From the NCBI RefSeq assembly GCF_900142165.1, contig NZ_FQZY01000016.1:1-64000 (forward strand): DNA of 64,000 nucleotides. Reading direction: 5' to 3'. Positions 54,806 to 63,458 of this stretch are shown piece by piece; within the stretch, counting starts at the first letter, position 1, and each line of letters begins with the position of its first letter. The notes under the pieces are model-generated. The model saw only the letters and a list, made by a program, of their open reading frames with translations. It ran no database searches and had not been told where the DNA came from. The translations under genes and the position numbers were made by a program. The DNA comes from Hespellia stercorisuis DSM 15480 (GTDB lineage Bacteria; Bacillota; Clostridia; Lachnospirales; Lachnospiraceae).

Positions 54806-57800
54806 TTGAAGAATAAGATAAAACGTTTTTCAAAAGGAGATTTTCAAATTCAAAAACCGGATGTAATATTTCCGGAGACGAGACTGATCCTTCGTGTCGG
54901 TGAAGGCGAAATGTATAAAGGGAGCTTCTCGCTGCAGAATCAGCTGGACGGGGACATCAGGGGACTGGTGTATCCTTCCTCTTATCGTGTGCAGTGCGAG
55001 GAGCAGGGATTCGAAGGAAATCCGGTAAATATCTATTTTACATATGACGGAACCGGTTTGCTGCCGGGACATGTGGAACACGGAACATTTACCATTGTAT
55101 GTAACGGCGGAGAGTATGAGGTCGCATTTACCGCGATCATAGAGAAACCTTTCGTTATGACCGCTTACGGCAAGGTGCAGAGTCTGGATGATTTCAAAAA
55201 ATTGTCTTACCGCGATTTTGCGGAGGCTGAGAAGCTGTTCCGAAGCCGGGATTTTTATGAGATTTTAAAATACGAGGATAAGAGGATCAAAGCGCTTTAC
55301 GACAACATGCGCAAATGGGAGCTTGACCAGCAGGCGCTGGAGGAATTTCTGGTGGGCTGCAAACAGAAGGAAAAGATATTCCTGATGATGGAAGAAGTCA
55401 GCAGGGCTTTTTCGGATGTGACGGAAACCAGAAAAGAGATGCTGACGATCACAAAGAACACGTGGGGCTATCTGGAGATTGACGTTCGTACGGAAGGCGA
55501 TTTCCTCATGGTGGAGCATACCAAGATCACGACAGATGAATTTATCGGCAGTTCCTACAGACTGGAATACTTTATCCGGAATGTGGCGCTTCACAAGGGC
55601 AACAATTTCGGTCAGATCATTCTGGAGACACCGTATGAGACTTTGACTTACGAGGTGGTTGTGGCGAAAGACGTGGTCGAGGATGATGAATATCAGCTTG
55701 CGGATATTGAGTATGCCCATCTCCTCAAGAGTTACATCTCATATGAGGCTGGAACGACGGATCTGAACACCTGGGTGGACGATGCGTTGGAGAGGATTGG
55801 AAAAATCCGGGAACTTGACAAGACAAACGAGATGTATTTGCTGGTACAGGCCCATATTTTCCTGCTTGGAAACCGCAGGGACGAGGCGAAGCGGGTGCTG
55901 GAATCCTACAACTACAACCGGTTTGCAATCGGAAAAAATATTGAGATCAGCTCCTATTATCTGTACCTGACCACGCTGCTCAGCAACGACAATGTGGGGC
56001 AGCGTAAGGTTGCCGAGGAATTGTCCAAGATTTACCTGAAGAATCCGGACAGCTGGAAGGTTCTGTGTATGCTGGTCAATGTGGATCAGCAGTATAAGAT
56101 TTACAGCGAGCGGCTCCGCGTTCTGGAACAACAGTTTTTCGAGGGGGCGCACAGCATTCTGTTCTATATGGAGGCGTATAAGATCTACCGCGAAAAGAGC
56201 ACGACATTGAAGCGTCTGGGGACGTTCGAGATCCATGTGCTTTTGTTTGCGACGAAATACAAACTGTTGACGAAGGAACTGGCTTTGTACACGGCCAATC
56301 TGGCAAGCCAGCAGAAGCAGTTCGACAAGCATCTATACGGCGTACTGGTCGGAGCGTATAAGATGTACGAGGATTCCATGATCCTGACGGCAATCTGTAC
56401 ACTGTTGATCAAGGGCAGTTGTACGGACAACGTGTATTTTATGTGGTACGAGAAGGCGGTGGAATCGGAACTGAAGATTGCACAGCTCTATGAGTATTAT
56501 ATGGCATCCATCAAAGTGGAGCACTTTTCCAAGCCGCTCCCGAGATCGGTCTATCTGTATTTTATGCATGGCAATGCACTGAATTTTGAGAAATGTGCAC
56601 TCCTGTTCTCGAACCTGATCACCTATGTGGATGACAGCAGTGAGATTTTTGCACATTACAGGGAGTCCATGGAAGAGTTTGCGTTGAAGCAGCTTGAGAA
56701 GCGCCGTGTGAACGAGAGACTTCGGATTATTTACAAGCGTTTTCTGGTGGAGGATCTTATGGATCCAGAGCGGATCAAGGCTTTGTACGATATCTGCCAT
56801 GCGTATGAGATTACGACAAAGGTACCGAATATACAATATCTGCAGGTGATCAGTGACGATGGAACCATTACACAGAAGGTTCCGTATACGGAGAATGGGG
56901 CACGTGTGTTCCTGTATTCTAAGACGGACCGGATCGTATGGGAGGGAAAAGAAGGACGTCATTACACGGACTCCGTTCCGTATGAAAGCAAACGATTATT
57001 CTACGAACTGCGCTACATGGATATGTGTAAGCGCTATATGAATACGAATTCCCAGGGCGGAAGAGAGAACATTAAGGAAGAACTGACGCTGGAGACGGTG
57101 AAGGAGCAGAACATCGAGAACTTCGGGGAGGATGAGCTTCTGGCGCTGTGCAGCAAGGTGATCAGGGAGACCAACTATTCGAGTGACGATTTCCTGACGT
57201 ATGTGTGTTTTGAACTGTTTAAGAAAAAGCAGTATGACCGGGTCACGCTGACGTATCTGACGAATTTCTTCTGTGGAACGACCTCGGAGATGAAGCAGCT
57301 CTGGGGGGAGGCGAAGGAATATGAGATCCACACGCATCCGCTGTCTGAGAGAATCATCACGCAGATGCTTTTCTCGGAGGAGATGTTCGGCGAGGAGGCT
57401 ATTTTTGAGGAATACTATGCAGAGGGGGCTTATTTCCGCCTGCAGCAGGCTTATCTGAACTACGCCTCGAAGGAGTATGTGGTAGAGAGCAGAAAGATTC
57501 ACCGCAATGTGATTGACATTATCTGCAAGGAATTTGAGAAGGGTGAGCAGATTCTTGACATCTGCAAGATTGCGGTATTGAAATATTACTCGACGAGAGA
57601 ATTTAGCGGTTCCTTACGCAAGACGCTGAAAGCCTTTATGCAGGATCTTTGTACAAGGCAGATCTATTTCCCGTTCTTCATGGAATATGAGGAGAACTGG
57701 CTGATCGAATTTCAACTGTGGGACAAGACACTGATTGAATACAGAGGGCAGCGCGGGAGCCGTGTGATGCTCTACTACCAGATTCAGAATGGAAATACAG

Positions 57801-58093
57801 AGGGAGGCACGTATCAGATGGAGAGCCTTGTACCGATGTATGACAATATTTATGTGAAAAAATTTGTACTCTATGCGAGAGAACGGATCAGATACTATTT
57901 CAAGGAAACAGTGGACGGCAACTCCTACCGGAGCGATAAGCAGGTATATGAGAAGCGTCCGATGCGAGGGGAAAAAGGCCGCTATGGCAAGCTGAACCGG
58001 ATGATTCTTGCGAAGGAGGACACAAAGGCGAAGCGCATGGAGGCCTATGCGAAGGAAGAGGCGCTGGCAGCTTATATGTTTGAGCAGTACTAG
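54806..58093 (+). CDS. Large protein of unknown function, DUF5717-like
   Basis: The 1095-aa protein, which I recognise as resembling the DUF5717 family of Lachnospiraceae, has no established function. An N-terminal beta-rich part (to about residue 115) is followed by long helical, TPR-like stretches (for example TNEMYLLVQAHIFLLGNRRDEAKRVLESY, given here as two pieces: TNEMYLLVQAHIFLLG and NRRDEAKRVLESY) and a C-terminal part with beta character (about 960-1040). There is no signal peptide or membrane segment. It starts at TTG 54806 after AGGTGA. Twelve bases separate it from the Hsp70-like gene, so they form an operon and probably a complex. Confidence 0.75.
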   Translation: MKNKIKRFSKGDFQIQKPDVIFPETRLILRVGEGEMYKGSFSLQNQLDGDIRGLVYPSSYRVQCEEQGFEGNPVNIYFTYDGTGLLPGHVEHGTFTIVCNGGEYEVAFTAIIEKPFVMTAYGKVQSLDDFKKLSYRDFAEAEKLFRSRDFYEILKYEDKRIKALYDNMRKWELDQQALEEFLVGCKQKEKIFLMMEEVSRAFSDVTETRKEMLTITKNTWGYLEIDVRTEGDFLMVEHTKITTDEFIGSSYRLEYFIRNVALHKGNNFGQIILETPYETLTYEVVVAKDVVEDDEYQLADIEYAHLLKSYISYEAGTTDLNTWVDDALERIGKIRELDKTNEMYLLVQAHIFLLGNRRDEAKRVLESYNYNRFAIGKNIEISSYYLYLTTLLSNDNVGQRKVAEELSKIYLKNPDSWKVLCMLVNVDQQYKIYSERLRVLEQQFFEGAHSILFYMEAYKIYREKSTTLKRLGTFEIHVLLFATKYKLLTKELALYTANLASQQKQFDKHLYGVLVGAYKMYEDSMILTAICTLLIKGSCTDNVYFMWYEKAVESELKIAQLYEYYMASIKVEHFSKPLPRSVYLYFMHGNALNFEKCALLFSNLITYVDDSSEIFAHYRESMEEFALKQLEKRRVNERLRIIYKRFLVEDLMDPERIKALYDICHAYEITTKVPNIQYLQVISDDGTITQKVPYTENGARVFLYSKTDRIVWEGKEGRHYTDSVPYESKRLFYELRYMDMCKRYMNTNSQGGRENIKEELTLETVKEQNIENFGEDELLALCSKVIRETNYSSDDFLTYVCFELFKKKQYDRVTLTYLTNFFCGTTSEMKQLWGEAKEYEIHTHPLSERIITQMLFSEEMFGEEAIFEEYYAEGAYFRLQQAYLNYASKEYVVESRKIHRNVIDIICKEFEKGEQILDICKIAVLKYYSTREFSGSLRKTLKAFMQDLCTRQIYFPFFMEYEENWLIEFQLWDKTLIEYRGQRGSRVMLYYQIQNGNTEGGTYQMESLVPMYDNIYVKKFVLYARERIRYYFKETVDGNSYRSDKQVYEKRPMRGEKGRYGKLNRMILAKEDTKAKRMEAYAKEEALAAYMFEQY

Positions 58094-58105
58094 GAGGTGA
58101 ACAAC

Positions 58106-59392
58106 TTGGGACAAGGCAATATAGTTGGATATGATATCAATGAAAAGAATTGCCAGATCAGTTATTATAATGACCAGCAGATGGAACCGGAGACACTGGA
58201 AGTGGACGAGGACAATTTTCAAATACCTCTGATCATAGGAAAACTGAGGGATACATGGGCGTACGGCAAAGAGGCAAAACGTCTGGTGACGATTAAAGAG
58301 GGCTTTACAGCCTCGAAGCTGTATACCAAGAGTATCGCAGGCGAGAAAGTGGAGCTGGGGGAAGAGATTTACGATGCATCAGAGCTTCTCTACAAATTTA
58401 TCGAGCTGTCGCTGCAGTCGTTAAAAAGAATCGATGGAATCGTGTTCAGCGTTCCAAGTCTGGACGAGGAAATCGCAAAATTACTCCGCGAGATCGGAGA
58501 AAAACTTGGGATAGACAAGACGCGTATTTTCATACAGGACTATAAAGAAAGCTTCTGCAATTATCTGTTTTATCAGCCGAAGGAGTTATGGCAGTACGAT
58601 GCGGCATTGTTTTACTGCGACAGAAATGAAGTACGGGCCTATATGCTGAGGCGTCTGAAGCCGGAGTTCGGCATGGGAAAATCTACGTTTGTGACGGTGG
58701 ATGAGGTGGCCAGTGCACACATGAAGGAGCTGGCTGCAGTTTACCCGGTGCTGAATGAGGACAAGGCGCAGGATGCCGATATGCGATTTAAAAATTTTGT
58801 GGTAAGCGTGTTCGACAAACGAATCGTGTCCTCTGTGTTTCTGACAGGGGAAGGATTTGAGAACAACTGGTACCCGGAATCACTGCGGGTGCTCTGCAAC
58901 GGGCGCCGGGCATTTATCGGGAACAATCTGTACAGCAAGGGAGCCTGTTATACGGCGTACCGCAATTCCTTTCTTACGGCGGAGGCACCGATCTATCTGG
59001 ACAACAGCAAGCTTACGGACCGGATCACGGTTCCGATGCGTGTGAATGGCCAGGAAATCTGGTATCCGATCGTATCCTGGGGAGCGCACTGGTATGAGTC
59101 CGACAATAGCTGGGAGGTTCTGCTGGAGGATGCGGAGGATGTGGAATTTCATGTGGAATCACTGACGCAGGGAACCATCCAGACAGAGAGTTTTTCACTG
59201 GCGCAGCTGCCGGAGCGGAATGAATATTCAGTTCGGCTGCGGGTTGAAACACATTTTCTGGATGAGAGGACCTGCAAGGTGACAATCCGTGATGTTGGTT
59301 TCGGGGAATTTTTCCCGGCCACGGATTTTGAAGATTCTAAGATCATTCATTTAGGAGGAAACGATGGGAAGTTTAATTCTTTGTCACAATAG
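58106..59392 (+). CDS. Hsp70/actin-fold-like protein, DUF5716-like
   Basis: The 428-aa protein shows the order of DnaK-type motifs. There is a phosphate-1-like start (IVGYDINEKNCQISYY), a PSVVAF/GEAAKR-like stretch (IPLIIGK...WAYGKEAKRL), a VPAYF-like strand (GIVFSVPSLDEEIAKLL), and an NEPTAAA-like position (RIFIQDYKESFCNYL). The adenosine-type motif reads VFLTGEGFENNWY...SKGACYTA. Key nucleotide-binding glycines are weak, so ATP binding is uncertain. TTG 58106 is chosen because AGGAGGTGA ends 5 bp before it; the GTG at 58097 lies inside that site. It overlaps the next gene by 29 bp. Confidence 0.72.
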   Translation: MGQGNIVGYDINEKNCQISYYNDQQMEPETLEVDEDNFQIPLIIGKLRDTWAYGKEAKRLVTIKEGFTASKLYTKSIAGEKVELGEEIYDASELLYKFIELSLQSLKRIDGIVFSVPSLDEEIAKLLREIGEKLGIDKTRIFIQDYKESFCNYLFYQPKELWQYDAALFYCDRNEVRAYMLRRLKPEFGMGKSTFVTVDEVASAHMKELAAVYPVLNEDKAQDADMRFKNFVVSVFDKRIVSSVFLTGEGFENNWYPESLRVLCNGRRAFIGNNLYSKGACYTAYRNSFLTAEAPIYLDNSKLTDRITVPMRVNGQEIWYPIVSWGAHWYESDNSWEVLLEDAEDVEFHVESLTQGTIQTESFSLAQLPERNEYSVRLRVETHFLDERTCKVTIRDVGFGEFFPATDFEDSKIIHLGGNDGKFNSLSQ

Positions 59393-60131
59393 AAAAGCAG
59401 ATCACGCCTATGAAATCACCCGGATTCACCGCAAAATCTATACGATAGAAGAGTTATGCTATTATTTATGCAACAATCTGTATCTGATCGATTATACGAT
59501 TATGAATGAACAATTGTGTAACTGGCTGGCGGAGGAGTTGGGGCTGGAACAGCTGGCGGAACGGCTGATTGACATTCTGGCGCGGCGTGGCTCCATCGAG
59601 AACTTCGTGCTTGCCATTCTGACGGAATCGAGGATATATGCGGAGACGGAGATGATCCGGATCCAGAACGTACTGGAACGACTGAGAAATCAGAAGGACA
59701 TAGAGCGCCAGAAGTACAAGGGGGACAACCTGCTCGAGAGCGGAGAGATGGAAGAAGCTATTATGGTATACCGGTCCATCCTGCAGGGTGAGAGAGACGA
59801 GACCGTCGACAAGACCTTCTACGGCCGCATTTATGCGGGGATGGGCGCGGCTTACGGAAGACTGTTTCTTTATCAGGAGGCGGCCAATATGTATGACAGA
59901 GCATATCATATCTGTGAGGACGATGTGCTGCTGAAGCCATATTTATATGCATCCAGCCGGTACATGTCGATGGAGGAGTACCACATCCTGATTACGAACA
60001 ACGAAAAACTGGCGGATATCAATGCACAGATGCACATAGAGCAGAAGGAAGTGGAGCAGAATGTGCATATTGAGCCCTCCAGAGCATTGCTGGAAAAATG
60101 GAAGAAACAGTATCGGAGAAGTCATATTTAA
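59364..60131 (+). CDS. TPR-like protein, third gene of the unknown cluster
   Basis: The 255-aa helical protein has a conserved N-terminus (MGSLILCHNRKADHAYEITR) and TPR-like helices at about 110-205 (GDNLLESGEMEEAIMVYRSI, GAAYGRLFLYQEAANMYDRA). The C-terminus is charged. There is no membrane segment. AGGAGG lies 6 bp before ATG 59364, inside the Hsp70-like gene, so translation is coupled. It is probably an adaptor for its two neighbours, by inference. Confidence 0.7.
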   Translation: MGSLILCHNRKADHAYEITRIHRKIYTIEELCYYLCNNLYLIDYTIMNEQLCNWLAEELGLEQLAERLIDILARRGSIENFVLAILTESRIYAETEMIRIQNVLERLRNQKDIERQKYKGDNLLESGEMEEAIMVYRSILQGERDETVDKTFYGRIYAGMGAAYGRLFLYQEAANMYDRAYHICEDDVLLKPYLYASSRYMSMEEYHILITNNEKLADINAQMHIEQKEVEQNVHIEPSRALLEKWKKQYRRSHI

Positions 60132-60144
60132 GCCGGGTGATTCG

Positions 60145-60178
60145 TTGACATCGCAGCAAAAGTATGATACGATGTCAA
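60145..60178 (+). promoter_or_regulatory. Promoter with inverted-repeat operator for the amino-acid transporter
   Basis: Perfect TTGACA (60145-60150), a 17-bp spacer and TACGAT (60168-60173). Both elements sit in a 9-bp inverted repeat, TTGACATCG (60145-60153) and CGATGTCAA (60170-60178), an obvious site for a dimeric repressor. Confidence 0.7.
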
Positions 60179-60183
60179 GGCAG

Positions 60184-60213
60184 TTTAGCGTGGTAGAGTA
60201 ATCCATCGCTAAA
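60184..60213 (+). other. Leader hairpin before the binding-protein gene
   Basis: TTTAGCGTGG (60184-60193) pairs, with one bulge, with CCATCGCTAAA (60203-60213). It lies just before the GGAGGG ribosome site, with no T run. Confidence 0.45.
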
Positions 60214-60238
60214 AGAATGAAGCGGAGGGCTATTATTT

Positions 60239-61078
60239 ATGAAAAAGAGAATGGTATTATTACTGACAGCAGCTTTAGCGGCAGCTACAATTCTTGCGGG
60301 ATGCGGCAGCAAGAGCGAGACCACATCCGGAGGTTCCGATGCGAAAGCATCCACGGAGAGTGTTGAGAAGCAGAAGGGTGACACTTTTACAGTGGGCTTT
60401 GATGCAGAGTATCCGCCATATGGCTACAAGGATGACAGTGGCGAGTATGTAGGGTTCGATTTGGATCTGGCACAGGAGGTATGTGAGCGCAACGGATGGG
60501 AACTTGTGAAAAAACCGGTTTCCTGGGATGCGAAGGATATGGAACTGGATTCTGGAACTATCGACTGTATCTGGAACGGATTCACAATGACCGGACGTGA
60601 GGATGAGTACACATGGTCTGAACCGTATATCGACAATTCACAAATCTTTCTAGTGAGTGCAGATTCCGATATTAAGAGTCAGGAAGATCTCGCAGGAAAA
60701 ACGGTTCTGGTGCAGGCTGATTCAGCAGCATTAGAAGCACTGCAGGGAGATGCAAAGGATCTGGCAGATACATTCGGAACGCTGACAGAGGTGCCGGATT
60801 ACAACACTGCGGCAATGAACCTGGAGGCAGGTGCAGCGGATGCAGTTGCCATGGACAAAGCAATTTCAGCAAGATATACTGCTGACGGAAAACTCAAAGT
60901 TCTGGATGGCGAAATTTCAAAAGAGCAGTATGCAATCGGCTTTAAGCTGGGCAACACGGCGCTGAGAGATCAGGTTCAGAAGACGTTTGACGAGATGGTG
61001 GCAGACGGAACTGTGGCAGAGATCGCTGAGAATTACGCATCAGATGATATCCCATCTGCATTGTGCGTTGGGAAATAA
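60239..61078 (+). CDS. Polar amino-acid ABC transporter, substrate-binding lipoprotein
   Basis: The 279-aa family 3 solute-binding protein has a lipoprotein signal with lipobox LAGC and lipidated Cys22. A mature domain with VGFDAEYPPYGYKDDSGEYV, GFDLDLAQEVCERNGW and IWNGFTMTGREDEYTWSEPY is typical of glutamine, cystine or general polar amino-acid binding; the exact ligand is unclear. A weak terminator separates it from the permease and ATPase genes, which would raise its level relative to them. Confidence 0.9.
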   Translation: MKKRMVLLLTAALAAATILAGCGSKSETTSGGSDAKASTESVEKQKGDTFTVGFDAEYPPYGYKDDSGEYVGFDLDLAQEVCERNGWELVKKPVSWDAKDMELDSGTIDCIWNGFTMTGREDEYTWSEPYIDNSQIFLVSADSDIKSQEDLAGKTVLVQADSAALEALQGDAKDLADTFGTLTEVPDYNTAAMNLEAGAADAVAMDKAISARYTADGKLKVLDGEISKEQYAIGFKLGNTALRDQVQKTFDEMVADGTVAEIAENYASDDIPSALCVGK

Positions 61079-61103
61079 GCAGGAAAGCTTTATAAAAAGA
61101 ATC

Positions 61104-61130
61104 AGTCAGGCTTAGTCAGCCTGACTTTTT
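61104..61130 (+). terminator. Internal terminator between binding protein and permease
   Basis: AGTCAGGCT (61104-61112) pairs with AGCCTGACT (61118-61126), followed by T residues. Confidence 0.75.
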
Positions 61131-61160
61131 CGATAAAAACAGATACGGAGGACATGAAGG

Positions 61161-61811
61161 ATGAATATAATATCAATAATCGCGCAGCTGGCGCAGGGGA
61201 TGAAAATATCAATCCTTATTTTTGCGGCCACGCTGCTTTTTTCACTTCCACTGGGACTGGTGGTGGCGTTCGGAAGAATGTCAAAAATCAAAATCATACA
61301 ATGGATTGCGAAGGTATATATTTCTATCATGCGTGGAACTCCGCTTATGCTTCAGCTGATGTTCGTATATTTTGGGCCGTATTACATATTTGGTCTTCGG
61401 ATTGCACCGGGCTACCAGATGGCGGCTGTACTGATCGGATTTGCCATCAATTATGCGGCATATTTCGCGGAAATCTACCGCGGCGGGATCGAGTCCATGC
61501 CAGTGGGACAGTATGAGGCTGCGAGACTGCTGGGATATAATAAATTTCAGACATTCTTTCATATCATATTTCCGCAGGTGTTGAAACGGATTCTCCCATC
61601 TGTCACCAACGAGGTGATCACACTGGTGAAGGATACGTCCCTGGCCTTTGTGCTTGCAGTTGCGGAGATGTTCACAATCGCAAAACAGATTGCATCTGCA
61701 CAGACATCTATGGTTCCGTTCATCGCTGCTGCGGCCTTTTACTATCTGTTTAACCTGATCGTGGCGGTCGTGATGGAGAGAATCGAAGAAAAATTAAATT
61801 ATTATAAATAA
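61161..61811 (+). CDS. Polar amino-acid ABC transporter permease
   Basis: The 216-aa HisM/GlnP-type permease has about five membrane segments, the N-terminal RGTPLMLQLMFVYFGPYY region and the EAA coupling loop YEAARLLGYNKFQTFFHIIFPQ. It probably works as a homodimer, because only one permease is encoded. It starts at ATG 61161 after GGAGG, with extra spacing, and is followed 15 bp later by the ATPase gene. Confidence 0.92.
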   Translation: MNIISIIAQLAQGMKISILIFAATLLFSLPLGLVVAFGRMSKIKIIQWIAKVYISIMRGTPLMLQLMFVYFGPYYIFGLRIAPGYQMAAVLIGFAINYAAYFAEIYRGGIESMPVGQYEAARLLGYNKFQTFFHIIFPQVLKRILPSVTNEVITLVKDTSLAFVLAVAEMFTIAKQIASAQTSMVPFIAAAAFYYLFNLIVAVVMERIEEKLNYYK

Positions 61812-61826
61812 TAAGGAGGGAATGTC

Positions 61827-62513
61827 ATGAGTTTACTGGAAATGAAGCATATTAAAAAGAGCTTTGATGGGCTGGAAGTATTGAAAGACATCTCTCTTAC
61901 GGTGGAGGAGGGTGAGGTTCTTGCTATTATCGGACCTTCCGGTTCCGGAAAGTCGACACTGCTCCGTTGTGCGACGAATCTGGAGAAGGAGGATGCCGGG
62001 GAAATCAGATATGAGGGACAGTTCGGGCTGGTATTCCAGAACTTCAATCTGTTCCCCCACTACTCAGTTTTGAAGAACATCACGGATGCGCCGATCCGCG
62101 TTCAGAAAAGAAAAAAAGATGAGGTTTATGCGGAGGCGCGGGAACTTCTGAAAAAGATGGGGCTTCAGGATAAGGAGGAGGCATATCCATGCCAGTTGTC
62201 CGGCGGACAGCAGCAGCGGGTGTCGATTGCGCGGGCGCTGGCCATGAATCCGAAAATCCTGTTTTTTGACGAGCCGACCTCGGCGCTGGATCCGGAACTG
62301 ACCGGAGAGATTCTCAAGGTGATCAAGGATCTGGCGGCGGAGCATATGACCATGGTGATTGTGACCCATGAGATGAATTTTGCAAAAAATGTAGCAGATC
62401 ATATTATCTTCATGGACAAAGGCGTGATCGCGGAGCAGGGGACACCGGAGGAGGTGTTTGGTTCGGACAACGCCCGTATGCAGGAGTTCCTGGGAAAATT
62501 AAATAATGATTAA
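61827..62513 (+). CDS. Polar amino-acid ABC transporter ATPase
   Basis: The 228-aa ATPase has Walker A GPSGSGKSTLLR, Q-loop VFQNFNLFPHYS, signature [14 protein letters not shown], Walker B ILFFDEPTSALDP and switch His (VTHEMNFAK). The stretch between Walker A and the Q-loop is about 15-17 residues shorter than in most HisP/GlnQ proteins (GEIRYEGQFGLVFQ). AAGGAGGG precedes the ATG. It is the last gene of the transporter operon. Confidence 0.92.
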   Translation: MSLLEMKHIKKSFDGLEVLKDISLTVEEGEVLAIIGPSGSGKSTLLRCATNLEKEDAGEIRYEGQFGLVFQNFNLFPHYSVLKNITDAPIRVQKRKKDEVYAEARELLKKMGLQDKEEAYPCQLSGGQQQRVSIARALAMNPKILFFDEPTSALDPELTGEILKVIKDLAAEHMTMVIVTHEMNFAKNVADHIIFMDKGVIAEQGTPEEVFGSDNARMQEFLGKLNND

Positions 62514-62539
62514 AGCGGTAAAAGAAGTGAAGAATTTCC

Positions 62540-62589
62540 AAAAAACAGACTGGACATTAATTAATAAAAGAGATAACAGTCTGTTTTTT
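62540..62589 (+). terminator. Terminator of the amino-acid transporter operon
   Basis: AAAAAACAGACTG (62540-62552) pairs with CAGTCTGTTTTTT (62577-62589). Confidence 0.82.
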
Positions 62590-62647
62590 ATTAGACGTAC
62601 TTATATGTATACCGATAATAAATTATGATACAGGTTGATGGGAATGA

Positions 62648-62676
62648 TTGCATTTTTGGAAACCTTGTATTATACT
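62648..62676 (+). promoter_or_regulatory. purC promoter
   Basis: TTGCAT (62648-62653), a 17-bp spacer and TATACT (62671-62676). No purine riboswitch was recognised in the short leader. Confidence 0.55.
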
Positions 62677-62734
62677 TTATACGACTAGAATTTGAAAATC
62701 ATAGTGATTAAATGAAAAGGACAGGTGGAAACGA

Positions 62735-63445
62735 ATGAAAAAATTAGAACAACTTTACGAGGGAAAAGCCAAAAAAGTATATGCAACAGAGGACCCGGAT
62801 GTGGTAATCGTAGATTACAAAGATGATGCGACTGCATTCAACGGAGTGAAAAAGGGCACAATCGTAGGAAAAGGTGTAATTAACAATCGTATGACCAACC
62901 ATGTATTTCAATTGTTTGAAAAAGAGGGAATCCCGACTCACTTTATAGAAGAATTAAGTGACAGAGAGACAGCAGTGAAAAAAGTGCAGATTGTACCGTT
63001 GGAAGTAATCGTGCGTAACGTTGCAGCGGGAAGTTTCTCTAAGAGAATGGGAGTGGAGGAAGGAAAAGAGCTTCTCTGCCCTATCCTGGAATTTAGCTAC
63101 AAGAACGACGATCTCGGTGATCCGTTCATCAATGATGATTACGCGCTTGCACTCGGACTGGCTACACAGGAAGAAATCGACACGATCAAGGCTTACACGA
63201 AGAAAGTAAATGAGATCATGAAAGCTTATTTCCTTCAGGCAGACATGAAACTGATTGACTTTAAAATTGAATTTGGTAAAGACTCTGCAGGAAAGATCAT
63301 TCTTGCTGATGAAGTTTCACCGGATACCTGCAGACTGTGGGATGTACATACGAATGAAAAACTCGACAAAGACCGTTTTAGAAGGGATCTTGGCAACGTT
63401 GAAGACGCTTACAACGAAGTCTTCAAGAGGTTAGGCATTGAATAA
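62735..63445 (+). CDS. purC: SAICAR synthetase PurC
   Basis: Joins CAIR and aspartate in purine synthesis. The 236-aa chain matches the short bacterial form: [84 protein letters not shown] precedes ATG 62735. purF follows 13 bp later. Confidence 0.96.
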   Translation: MKKLEQLYEGKAKKVYATEDPDVVIVDYKDDATAFNGVKKGTIVGKGVINNRMTNHVFQLFEKEGIPTHFIEELSDRETAVKKVQIVPLEVIVRNVAAGSFSKRMGVEEGKELLCPILEFSYKNDDLGDPFINDDYALALGLATQEEIDTIKAYTKKVNEIMKAYFLQADMKLIDFKIEFGKDSAGKIILADEVSPDTCRLWDVHTNEKLDKDRFRRDLGNVEDAYNEVFKRLGIE

Positions 63446-63458
63446 GGAGTTTCCGAAG

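Noticed and set aside
62590-62734. Possible purine riboswitch or PurR box before purC
   Set aside because: The leader is too short and shows no conserved three-way junction or recognisable box.
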